Source of the DNA: JALWSI01 sp964569095 [NCBI: uncultured Aquificales bacterium]
GTDB lineage: Bacteria; Thermosulfidibacterota; Thermosulfidibacteria; Thermosulfidibacterales
Assembly (NCBI GenBank): GCA_964569095.1
Contig: CAZMTB010000100.1
Coordinates: 1 to 6,446, forward strand
Reading direction: 5' to 3'
DNA: 6,446 nt
The stretch's first letter is position 1. Each line of letters begins with the position of its first letter. Position numbers and translations under genes: made by a program. The notes beneath the pieces are model-generated. The model searched no databases and had not been told where the DNA came from. It was given only the letters and a program-made list of their open reading frames with translations. Shown here one piece after another: positions 1 to 5,971 of this stretch.

Positions 1-902
1 ACGACAACGTCATACTGGTTGATCTCGAACCCAGAAACTCCACAGATTCCCTTTGGCACCTCTCGTCCTATTCATCCTCGGGCACGAGAAACTGGGAAAC
101 AACCCAGGATTCACCCTACGGTTCTGTGGATCCCCTGGATATTGCTATAGATCCCAACGACAACATCGTGGTGGTAGGAAGGGAAAAGAGAAACGCTACA
201 AACACTCACGGCATGGTTGTCTGCTACTCACCCTCAGGAGGCGTAAACTGGCAGGCATCCCTACCCCCACCGTACCAATATTCGCTCTCCTGCTCAGTGG
301 CAACAGACAGGTCAACAGGCGAAGTGGTTGCAAGCAACTGTGAAATGATATCCAAAACAACCTCCAATGCCCGTCTCATAGACTTCGAAGGATACCCCCC
401 ACCTGCCCCTACACCCTCCGGCCACGTTCTGGTTCCCTCAGAGGTGCGCACCATCAATCCCGCGGCAGAGATACCCGACCCAGACAGCGGCACGTACCTG
501 GGGTTTGGTGACGTGGTGGCAGGGGGCAACATATTCAAAGTCGAGGCAGAGTTTCCAGCCTACCTCAAGGAGAGCGACAACTCCACCATGGCCGTCAAGA
601 TATTCATCGCCGCACAGATGCCCGACGACTACTCGCGACTGGCATACTTCGACAGTTCCAACAACATGAAGTTCCAGCCACCCGACAAGCTCTCCTCCTG
701 GAAGGCGAGCGTTAGCGGGGAGGTGGCAAAGACCACCGTGTTCCCAGAGGTCGACGTCACCTCTGCCCTCTCCAACATCCCTTCCGGTACCCACTACTGG
801 TACACCTTGGTGGTGCCAGACACCGTGCCAGACGACTTCTCAGGCGTGGACTGGGCCACAACCCCGTGGGAGATCACCGTGAACATATTCGACGTAGAGT
901 GA
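1..902 (+). CDS. Secreted beta-propeller (delta-60/SBBP-type repeat) protein, 5' truncated
   Basis: This is the 3' part of a larger gene. The frame is open from the window edge (first complete codon at 3), giving 299 visible residues and a TGA at 900-902. Visible residues 1-130 carry beta-propeller-like repeats: a Y-S-x-S-G turn, then N-W, then an A-x-D position, then a hydrophobic V-V strand. They recur with an exact 52-residue period. This resembles delta-60 or SBBP repeats of exported bacterial proteins, which usually form propellers on the cell surface or in the periplasm. Residues ~131-299 form a different region, starting with a Pro-rich linker (YPPPAPTPSG) and rich in aromatic and acidic residues; I do not recognise it. 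No transmembrane segment is visible. Any signal peptide would lie upstream of the window. The role is unknown; adhesion or ligand binding is conceivable but only inferred. A terminator follows directly, so this gene ends its own transcription unit. A GTG at 126 is internal and not the start. Confidence 0.75.
   Translation, partial: DNVILVDLEPRNSTDSLWHLSSYSSSGTRNWETTQDSPYGSVDPLDIAIDPNDNIVVVGREKRNATNTHGMVVCYSPSGGVNWQASLPPPYQYSLSCSVATDRSTGEVVASNCEMISKTTSNARLIDFEGYPPPAPTPSGHVLVPSEVRTINPAAEIPDPDSGTYLGFGDVVAGGNIFKVEAEFPAYLKESDNSTMAVKIFIAAQMPDDYSRLAYFDSSNNMKFQPPDKLSSWKASVSGEVAKTTVFPEVDVTSALSNIPSGTHYWYTLVVPDTVPDDFSGVDWATTPWEITVNIFDVE
69..380 (+). repeat. Two tandem 52-codon propeller repeats (protein-level)
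   Basis: Codons 23-74 (69-224) and 75-126 (225-380) of the visible frame align without gaps. Paired positions include Y23/Y75, S24/S76, G27/G79, N30/N82, W31/W83, P38/P90, Y39/Y91, A48/A100, D50/D102 and V56-V57/V108-V109. The first six visible residues (DNVILV) match residues 53-58 at the same 52-residue offset, so at least one more repeat lies upstream of the window. The similarity is at the protein level and the DNA copies are well diverged. Confidence 0.7.
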
Positions 903-917
903 ATGACTTGATAGCAG

Positions 918-952
918 TAAGGGGACGGTGAAAGACCGTCCCCTTATTTTTT
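918..952 (+). terminator. Rho-independent terminator
   Basis: A perfect 12-bp inverted repeat (taaggggacggt at 918-929, accgtcccctta at 935-946) encloses a 5-nt loop (gaaag) and is followed by six T residues at 947-952. It begins 15 nt after the propeller gene's stop codon. On the - strand no T-run follows the stem, so it should act only in the + direction. It separates the propeller gene from the operon that starts at 1021. Confidence 0.93.
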
Positions 953-1007
953 GGTTCTCTTGTGAAGCCCCTGCTCCTGTGCTACCTCCATACCGGTGGA
1001 ACTTACG

Positions 1008-1014
1008 AAGGAGG
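1008..1014 (+). promoter_or_regulatory. Strong ribosome binding site for the ACT-domain gene
   Basis: AAGGAGG lies 6 nt before the ATG at 1021. This fixes the start at 1021 and argues against the in-frame GTG at 928, which lies inside the terminator stem. Confidence 0.9.
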
Positions 1015-1020
1015 GGTGAA

Positions 1021-1575
1021 ATGGAGAAGAGGCATGTGGTGCTGTTTGCCGTGGGCAAGGACAGGCCGGGACTGGTGGCAGCCATATCCAAGGCCCTTAG
1101 CGAGATGAGGTGCAACATTGAAGACTCGAGCATGACCATACTGAAGAACCAGTTTGCCATGATACTCATCGTGGAACCCCCACCAGAACTCTCAGAAGAG
1201 GAGTTTGGAAGAAGAATAAAAGAGGCGGCGAAGAGCGTAGAGCTGAGAGTCACCTTCGAGGTGGTGGGAGACGAAGACCTGGATACCAGCAAGTGGTCCG
1301 AGGCAGAGAGATACGTGGTGTCGGTGTTTGGAGAAGACAGCGTGGGCATCGTCTACCGCATCTCCTCAACACTGGCCTCCCACAGCGCCAACATCGCAAA
1401 CGTGAAGACCAAGCTTCTGAAGAGAAGAGACAGACCAAACGTCTTCTCCATGGTGCTGGAGGTGGACATACCCCCTGAGACCCAGCTTGAGACCCTTAAA
1501 GCAGACCTGAAAAGGGTGGGGGAAGAGCTGGGCCTCGACGTCTCCCTGCGAGAGGTCACCACGGCACACATGTGA
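1021..1575 (+). CDS. Double-ACT-domain protein, GcvR-like amino-acid-sensing regulator
   Basis: The product is 184 aa, close to the ~190 aa of GcvR, the accessory repressor of the glycine cleavage operon in enterobacteria. Two ACT domains are visible. The first covers about residues 5-78, with the ligand-loop motif DRPG at 14-17 followed by a helix and the N-I-E-D segment at 32-35. The second covers about residues 97-178, with GEDSVG at 104-109, a helix, then the N-I-A-N segment at 124-127. ACT pairs of this type bind amino acids and act by protein-protein contact; no DNA-binding domain is visible. There is no signal peptide, so it is cytoplasmic. It is the first gene after the terminator and is followed after 18 nt by peptide deformylase. 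Membership of the GcvR/ACT family is clear. The ligand and target are not, and no gcv gene is in the window, so a glycine role is only a family-based suggestion. Confidence 0.85.
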   Translation: MEKRHVVLFAVGKDRPGLVAAISKALSEMRCNIEDSSMTILKNQFAMILIVEPPPELSEEEFGRRIKEAAKSVELRVTFEVVGDEDLDTSKWSEAERYVVSVFGEDSVGIVYRISSTLASHSANIANVKTKLLKRRDRPNVFSMVLEVDIPPETQLETLKADLKRVGEELGLDVSLREVTTAHM

Positions 1576-1582
1576 AGACGAG

Positions 1583-1589
1583 AAGGAGG
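1583..1589 (+). promoter_or_regulatory. Ribosome binding site deciding the GTG start of def
   Basis: AAGGAGG lies 4 nt before GTG 1594. The spacing is short, but the site is strong and the resulting N-terminus matches the family. Confidence 0.8.
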
Positions 1590-1593
1590 GAAG

Positions 1594-2118
1594 GTGGCAA
1601 AGCGTGAAATCGTGCTCTACCCCGACCCCGTTTTAAGAAGGGTGTGTGAACCCGTGAGGAACATCAACGGGAACACCATCGCCTTGGTGGACGACCTGGT
1701 GGAGACCATGTGCTCCGCACCCCACGGCGTAGGAATATCCGCCCCCCAGGTTGGCGAGTCGCAAAGGGTGATTGTGGTGGACGTGTCGAGAAACCGCCGC
1801 TACAAGCGCAAGAACCACGGTCTCATCGAGCTGATAAACCCCATCATCGTTCACGCCGAGGGAGAGAAGATAACCCGGGAAGGATGCATGAGCCTTCCGG
1901 ACTACGTGGCCTTTGTGAAGAGGGCGAGAATCGTGGTGGTTAGGGGATGGGACAGGAACGAAAGGGAGATAGAGATCGAGGCGAAGAACCTGGAGGCAGT
2001 GGCCCTGCAGCACGAGATAGACCACCTGGACGGGGTGCTCTTCATAGACCGCATCGCATCCGCCTCAGAGCTTATCTGCAGGGACGAACTCAAAGGAGGA
2101 AGGCATGAGAAAGAGTAA
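1594..2118 (+). CDS. def: Peptide deformylase
   Basis: This iron/zinc metalloenzyme removes the formyl group from the N-terminal Met of new proteins at the ribosome. The product is 174 aa, a normal length. All three family motifs are present: motif I GVGISAPQ (45-52, with Ser where many bacterial enzymes have Ala), motif II EGCMS (96-100) with metal ligand Cys98, and motif III HEIDH (140-144) with metal ligands His140 and His144 and catalytic Glu141. The N-terminal segment IVLYPDPVLRRV is typical and supports the GTG start at 1594. The enzyme looks intact and active. def is often next to fmt (Met-tRNA formyltransferase); here it lies between an ACT regulator and a MuiA-family gene, so a second def copy elsewhere is possible. 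Its 3' end overlaps the next gene by 14 nt, which suggests translational coupling. Confidence 0.96.
   Translation: MAKREIVLYPDPVLRRVCEPVRNINGNTIALVDDLVETMCSAPHGVGISAPQVGESQRVIVVDVSRNRRYKRKNHGLIELINPIIVHAEGEKITREGCMSLPDYVAFVKRARIVVVRGWDRNEREIEIEAKNLEAVALQHEIDHLDGVLFIDRIASASELICRDELKGGRHEKE
2092..2099 (+). promoter_or_regulatory. Ribosome binding site of the MuiA-family gene, inside def
   Basis: AAAGGAGG lies 5 nt before ATG 2105, within the last codons of def. It also contributes to the def C-terminus, so both genes share this stretch. Confidence 0.88.
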
Positions 2119-2176
2119 AAGCACGGCGATTCTAACCGTGTTTGCACTGGTGCTCCTGTCGCTGCCAGCCTGGGGA
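2105..2176 (+). other. Predicted Sec signal peptide of the MuiA-family protein
   Basis: Codons 1-24 encode a basic start (RKSK), a hydrophobic stretch of about 13 residues (AILTVFALVLLSL), then PAWG with small residues at the -3 and -1 positions of a signal peptidase I site. No Cys follows, so it is not a lipoprotein signal. Cleavage one residue later is also possible. Confidence 0.75.
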
Positions 2177-3628
2177 GGAATGCGCATAGTAGAGGTTACC
2201 CTCTACCCCTCCTCGGCGGAGGTGGTGAAAGAGGGAAAGATAAAGGTGGTGAAAGGCCAGACCAGGGTAGAGCTGTGCACCATTCCCAGGGACGCGAAGA
2301 AGAGTTACAGGGTTACCCTGCTCAGCACATCCATCTCGCTTATCGGGTACGAGGCGGAACCCATAAAGAACGACGAGGAGGTAGAGTCCTTAGAGAGGGA
2401 CTTGGTGGTTCTCAAGGCAGAGAAGAAGGCGGTAGGGTTGAGGATAAAGTTGATAGAGAAGATGATAGAGCTCATGGGCTCCATCCCCGGCAAGGCGGAG
2501 AAGAGAATCAACCTCATCCCCATCTCCAAGGTGAAGGATAGGGAAGGGAAGCTTGAGCAGTGGCTGGCGCGCAGCAAGGTACAAGAGAGGGAGATCTCGA
2601 AGGAGATAAGGGAGAAAGAAGAGAGGCTGAGCGCGCTGAAGAACCAGAAGGGATTCAGGGTGTTTGCCCACGTTAAGGGCAAGGGCAAGGGTATAATCAA
2701 GGTCAGTTTCGTCACCCACAAGGCCTGGTGGAGGCCCTCCTACAAGGCAGTGCTAGACTCCAAGGGGGGAATCACCTTCTCCATGATGGCCAGGTGCAGC
2801 CAGAAGACCGGTGAAGACTGGCAGGGCGTGGAGCTGAGGTTCTCTGCAACCCGACCCGGCGGCAGGCTATACCCTCCAAACCTGGCTCCCCTCTGGGTGA
2901 GGCCGGCAGAGCCTTTGAGGGAAGAAGAGGTTTACAAGGGGAGAAGGGCAAGGAGACTCATGGTTGCTTCCGCCCCATCCCAAGGGGAGGAATTCCAGTT
3001 CAAGGAGTTACAGGTGGGAGGCCTCTACACCCTGAAGGGATTCGCCTCCCTTCCCTCAAAGGGGGAGAGGAGGTTCTACCTGGGCAGTTGGAGACTAAGG
3101 GTGTTGGAGACCCTGAGAAAGAGCTACCCGTCGGTGGACCCCGGTGTATACCTGCAGGTGAAGACATCTCTGCCCCCTGTCACCCTGCCCAGGGGAAGCC
3201 TGAAGCTCTACCAGGACGAGGTGGAGTCTGGCACCACCACCCTCTCCCAGGTGTTGAAAGGCGACCACCTTCTCCTCTCTTTCGGCAGAGATCGCCTGGT
3301 CACGGTGAAGAGAGAGCTGGTTTACCGGTACCTGGACGAGAAGTTCGGAAACAAGGTGGAGGTGACCAACAGGTACAGAATCACAGTCACCAACTCTCGC
3401 AGGCGCTTAGTTAGGGTCTCAATCACAGAACCCTTCCCCATATCCCAGGACGAGAGGATAAAGGTCTCCTTCTGCCCCGGATACCCCACCCCCATACCCA
3501 CGAAGGTGGACCGGGAAAAGGGATTCTACACCTGGACCTTCGGGATAGCCCCTTCAAAGAGCCAGGTGGTGGAGTACTGCTACAAGGTTAAATACCCAAA
3601 GGACCTTCCCCTGAACCACAAGTTCTGA
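2105..3628 (+). CDS. MuiA-family exported protein (DUF4140-coiled coil-DUF4139)
   Basis: The product is 507 aa, matching the 'mucoidy inhibitor A' family. The N-terminus is a signal peptide: basic residues at 2-5, hydrophobic core at ~8-20, and likely cleavage after Ala22-Trp23-Gly24. Residues ~28-90 match the DUF4140 pattern (VTLYPSSAEVVKEG, then V-x-L-x-x-I-P). A Lys/Glu-rich coiled coil follows in two parts, about 89-125 and 148-185. The DUF4139 region runs from ~198 to the end. It opens with the hallmark WWRPSY (208-213) and continues with EDWQGVELRFSAT (237-248). It ends in a beta-rich part carrying NRYRITVTN (421-429) and ISQDERIKV (446-454). The protein should be periplasmic or surface-exposed; no further membrane helix or lipobox Cys is seen. 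The molecular function of the family is not established, and the name derives from an early mucoidy phenotype. It overlaps def by 14 nt and precedes a glycan ligase-like gene by 13 nt, so an envelope role is a reasonable but unproven inference. Confidence 0.85.
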   Translation: MRKSKSTAILTVFALVLLSLPAWGGMRIVEVTLYPSSAEVVKEGKIKVVKGQTRVELCTIPRDAKKSYRVTLLSTSISLIGYEAEPIKNDEEVESLERDLVVLKAEKKAVGLRIKLIEKMIELMGSIPGKAEKRINLIPISKVKDREGKLEQWLARSKVQEREISKEIREKEERLSALKNQKGFRVFAHVKGKGKGIIKVSFVTHKAWWRPSYKAVLDSKGGITFSMMARCSQKTGEDWQGVELRFSATRPGGRLYPPNLAPLWVRPAEPLREEEVYKGRRARRLMVASAPSQGEEFQFKELQVGGLYTLKGFASLPSKGERRFYLGSWRLRVLETLRKSYPSVDPGVYLQVKTSLPPVTLPRGSLKLYQDEVESGTTTLSQVLKGDHLLLSFGRDRLVTVKRELVYRYLDEKFGNKVEVTNRYRITVTNSRRRLVRVSITEPFPISQDERIKVSFCPGYPTPIPTKVDREKGFYTWTFGIAPSKSQVVEYCYKVKYPKDLPLNHKF

Positions 3629-3634
3629 AGAAGG
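3629..3634 (+). promoter_or_regulatory. Ribosome binding site supporting a TTG start
   Basis: AGAAGG lies 7 nt before TTG 3642. An in-frame TAG at 3639-3641 directly precedes the TTG, so no start can lie further upstream. The site is weaker than the GGAGG sites elsewhere in the operon. Confidence 0.55.
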
Positions 3635-3641
3635 CAGGTAG

Positions 3642-4841
3642 TTGGGCTTCCAGGGAAGATGGCAGGAATTGGCAGAGACCACGGGCTGGTACTCCCTTCT
3701 GCTTTACACCTTGCTGCTTCCCTTCAGGTTCTTCGCCCCCCTCCGTCTAACCACCCCCCGGGGCATCCTCCTCTCCGCGGTTGCCCTCGTTCTGGCAACC
3801 AGGGTGGCCAAGAGAGAGTGGAGACCGTCTCCCCTGGACCTGCCCCTTCTTGCCCTGCTGGCAACGGTGGTACTCAGCTCGCTACTCTCCATTGACCCCG
3901 CATACAGCCTCCACTCCCTAAAGAGGGAGATGCTCCCCTTCCTGGTTCTCTTCTGGGGAACCTGGAACCTCGCCTCCACCCCGCGCCGCAGAAGGGAGAT
4001 GACACTTGCCCTGGCGGCCTCTTGCCTGCTGGTGGTGCTAACCAGCACCCTCTTCGGCCACTACGACGGCTCAAGGTTCAGGGGCATATTCCCCTACCCA
4101 ACCCAGGTGGGAAAGTACATGGACCTCGTGATTCCCCTCGTGGGAGGAGTGGCAGTATCTCCTGGCTACCCCCCACACCATAGGATCGCAGCAGCAGCCC
4201 TGCTGATCGCCTCGGTGGGCATGGTGGTTCTTAGCCAGACCAGAACGAGCATTCTCCTGCTTCTCCTCACCTTGGGCACCCTCGCCGCGGCCCTACGCAA
4301 AAGGGCGGTGTGGGCGATTCTGGCCCTGGCAGTAGCCGTGGTGGTGGCGTTCACCCTAAGCTCTTCCAGAATCAAGAAACGAATGCTTCCCCTACTCACC
4401 AGCCCCCTCGCCACGGTGCAGAAGGACCGAGCCATGACGCAAAGGTACCTGATCTACCGCAACACCATCAAGTTAATCAAGACCCGACCCCTTATTGGAT
4501 GGGGATATGGACGGCATATTTCAAAAAGAATAATTCGCAAGAATCCGGCCATAATCCCCCTGGCCTTCTGGCACAGTCACAACCTCTTTCTGGAGGTGAC
4601 CCTACAATGCGGAGTGGTGGGTCTCGCGGCCTTCCTTTGGGTGTTTCTGGTGCTGGGCAAGGGGGTTCTGGCCACGTTCAGGTCATCTTGGCGCGAGAGA
4701 GACCCAGAGGCAATGGGCTACTCCCTGGGCCTGGTTGCCATAGGCCTCCACTCCATGGTCTCCATACCCCAGTGGGGAACCACCCTCCTGGTAGCGGTCT
4801 TCTCGGCCATGACCCTGCTCCAGGGGAGGAAGGCGCCGTGA
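3642..4841 (+). CDS. O-antigen ligase/polymerase-like membrane protein (Wzy_C family)
   Basis: The product is 399 aa with about 11-12 hydrophobic segments, near residues 16-35, 40-56, 65-84, 96-113, 119-138, 158-174, 181-217 (two), 221-239, 320-338, 356-375 and 379-394. A large hydrophilic loop (240-318) precedes the last three. This is the layout of the WaaL/Wzy_C family. Matching motifs are SQTRTS (198-203) at a helix start, RYLIYRNTIKLIKTRPLIGWGYG (268-290, family pattern W-x-x-x-x-x-x-I-x-x-x-P-x-x-G-x-G) and the hallmark HSHNLFLEV (311-319). Family members transfer lipid-linked glycans to lipid A core, or polymerise or attach glycans, at the periplasmic face. Ligase and polymerase cannot be told apart by reading. 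The start is TTG at 3642, immediately after an in-frame stop; an in-frame TTG at 3669 is an alternative with a poorer ribosome site. It overlaps the glycosyltransferase gene by 4 nt, suggesting a shared glycan pathway. Confidence 0.85.
   Translation: MGFQGRWQELAETTGWYSLLLYTLLLPFRFFAPLRLTTPRGILLSAVALVLATRVAKREWRPSPLDLPLLALLATVVLSSLLSIDPAYSLHSLKREMLPFLVLFWGTWNLASTPRRRREMTLALAASCLLVVLTSTLFGHYDGSRFRGIFPYPTQVGKYMDLVIPLVGGVAVSPGYPPHHRIAAAALLIASVGMVVLSQTRTSILLLLLTLGTLAAALRKRAVWAILALAVAVVVAFTLSSSRIKKRMLPLLTSPLATVQKDRAMTQRYLIYRNTIKLIKTRPLIGWGYGRHISKRIIRKNPAIIPLAFWHSHNLFLEVTLQCGVVGLAAFLWVFLVLGKGVLATFRSSWRERDPEAMGYSLGLVAIGLHSMVSIPQWGTTLLVAVFSAMTLLQGRKAP
4825..4829 (+). promoter_or_regulatory. Ribosome binding site for the GTG start of the glycosyltransferase
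   Basis: GGAGG, inside a longer purine run at 4822-4833, lies 8 nt before GTG 4838 and within the last codons of the ligase-like gene. It selects 4838 over the upstream in-frame GTG at 4310. Confidence 0.8.
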
Positions 4842-5938
4842 AACCCAGGGTAGTGAGGGTGGTCACCACCTTCGGAGTGGGAGGGGTGCAGAAACAGCTC
4901 ACCTTGGTGACACCCCTCTTGGCAGAAAGGGGATACAAGGTGACCGTACTGGCCCTGGAGGGAGACGGACCCCTTAGGGCCACCCTCGAGGAGAGGGGAG
5001 TAAGAACGGCCGTCCTGCCCATGCGGGGAAAGTACCGACTCTGGGAGATCCTGAAACTGGCCCGCTGGCTAACCGGAGCAAGGTGCCAGATCCTCCACGT
5101 TCATCGCATGGGCAGGGTGGTGTTCCCAGCGGTAATGGCGGGGAAGATAGCCGGCATCAAAACCATCATCGTGCACCACCACTTTCCCTACACCTGGGAG
5201 AGTCGGAGGAAACGCATTCTGGAGTCCTTCGCCACGAGGCTTGCCAAGGTGGTGGTGGGAGTCTCCCACCACGTGGTTGCCAACACCACCAGGGAGCTGG
5301 GAGTATCTCCCCAGAAGACCAGGCGACTCTACAACGGAGTCCAGGAGGCAGCGCTTCTCTCACCCCCAGCTGCCCGGAGAGAACTGGGACTGCCTCAGGA
5401 ACCCATCGTCTGCGGAATTGTGGCCAGGATCGTCTACTTCAAGCGTATTCCAGACGCAGTAGAGGCTCTGGGCATCTTGAGGAGAAGGAGGAAGAAGGTC
5501 GTCATGGCAGTGGTGGGAGGGGGAGAACCGGAGAGAATCGCATCAATAGAGAAGAGGGCCAAAGAGGCGGGAGTTGCCTCCCACCTGCACCTCTGCGGAG
5601 AGGTGAAGAACGCAGCCGTCCTCATGAGGGCCTTCAACCTGGGTATGCTGGTCTCCACCAAAGAGGGTCTGGGCAACACCGTTCTGGAGTACTGGATGGC
5701 AGGCCTGCCCCTGGTGGCAACGGAGATACCTCCCATCAAGGAGATGGTCTCAGCGGGAGGCATTCTGGTGCCACCCAGATCCCCCGGGAAGATAGCAAAG
5801 GCAATAGAAGCAATCGCCTCGTCGCCGAGGCTGGGGGGACGGCTCTCCCGAGAGGGCAAGAGGCGGGTAAAGCGGTTCTCCGTAGAAAACACCGCCGAGA
5901 CCACCGCCAGTCTCTACGATTCTCTTTCAACTCCTTGA
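4838..5938 (+). CDS. GT4-type (GT-B fold) glycosyltransferase
   Basis: The product is 366 aa, typical for a GT4 retaining glycosyltransferase that moves a sugar from a nucleotide donor to a lipid-linked or saccharide acceptor on the cytoplasmic side of the membrane. The N-terminal acceptor domain (about 1-185) opens with a beta strand and the glycine loop FGVGGVQKQ (12-20). It continues with HVHRMG (87-92) and VVVGVSHHV (138-146), the usual strand before the domain linker. The C-terminal donor domain (about 190-366) starts with GIVARIVYFKR (193-203), holding Arg197 and Lys202 at the usual donor-phosphate-binding positions. It carries the E-x7-E signature with Glu276 and Glu284 in KEGLGNTVLE, followed by GLPLVAT (289-295). 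The donor and acceptor sugars cannot be deduced. The start is GTG 4838, overlapping the TGA of the ligase-like gene (GTGA), a coupling arrangement. Family assignment is firm; a role in surface glycan assembly is inferred from that neighbour. Confidence 0.92.
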   Translation: MKPRVVRVVTTFGVGGVQKQLTLVTPLLAERGYKVTVLALEGDGPLRATLEERGVRTAVLPMRGKYRLWEILKLARWLTGARCQILHVHRMGRVVFPAVMAGKIAGIKTIIVHHHFPYTWESRRKRILESFATRLAKVVVGVSHHVVANTTRELGVSPQKTRRLYNGVQEAALLSPPAARRELGLPQEPIVCGIVARIVYFKRIPDAVEALGILRRRRKKVVMAVVGGGEPERIASIEKRAKEAGVASHLHLCGEVKNAAVLMRAFNLGMLVSTKEGLGNTVLEYWMAGLPLVATEIPPIKEMVSAGGILVPPRSPGKIAKAIEAIASSPRLGGRLSREGKRRVKRFSVENTAETTASLYDSLSTP

Positions 5939-5952
5939 CCCTCTTTGGAGAG

Positions 5953-5958
5953 AAGGGG
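5953..5958 (+). promoter_or_regulatory. Poorly spaced ribosome binding site before the oxidoreductase gene
   Basis: AAGGGG lies 13 nt before ATG 5972 but only 3 nt before an out-of-frame ATG at 5962. Neither spacing is ideal. GGAG at 5947-5950 is a second purine patch, 21 nt from ATG 5972. Confidence 0.4.
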
Positions 5959-5971
5959 TAGATGAGTCCAC

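Noticed and set aside
126-902. GTG 126 as the start of the first gene
   Set aside because: The frame is open upstream to the window edge, and the upstream residues continue the 52-residue repeat pattern, so 126 is internal.
953-1007. Sigma-70-type promoter ahead of the operon
   Set aside because: TTGTGA (960-965) is a passable -35, but no TATAAT-like hexamer lies 16-18 nt downstream, so no promoter is called although one is expected here.
928-1020. N-terminal extension of the ACT protein from a GTG at 928
   Set aside because: The GTG lies inside the terminator hairpin, has no ribosome site, and the extra residues do not fit ACT proteins. ATG 1021 has a strong AAGGAGG at good spacing.
840-1349. 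Reverse-strand ORF opposite the ACT gene
   Set aside because: It is antisense to a recognised gene, crosses the terminator, has a Ser/Leu-rich composition typical of reverse shadows, and lacks a recognisable domain.
3669-3671. TTG 3669 as the start of the ligase-like gene
   Set aside because: It is in frame and cannot be fully excluded, but AGGA ends only 1 nt before it. TTG 3642 has AGAAGG at 7-nt spacing.
4310-4837. N-terminal extension of the glycosyltransferase from a GTG at 4310
   Set aside because: The extension is an out-of-frame reading of the ligase-like gene, low in complexity and Gly/Pro/Ser-rich. GT4 homology begins at 4838, which has its own ribosome site and a GTGA overlap.
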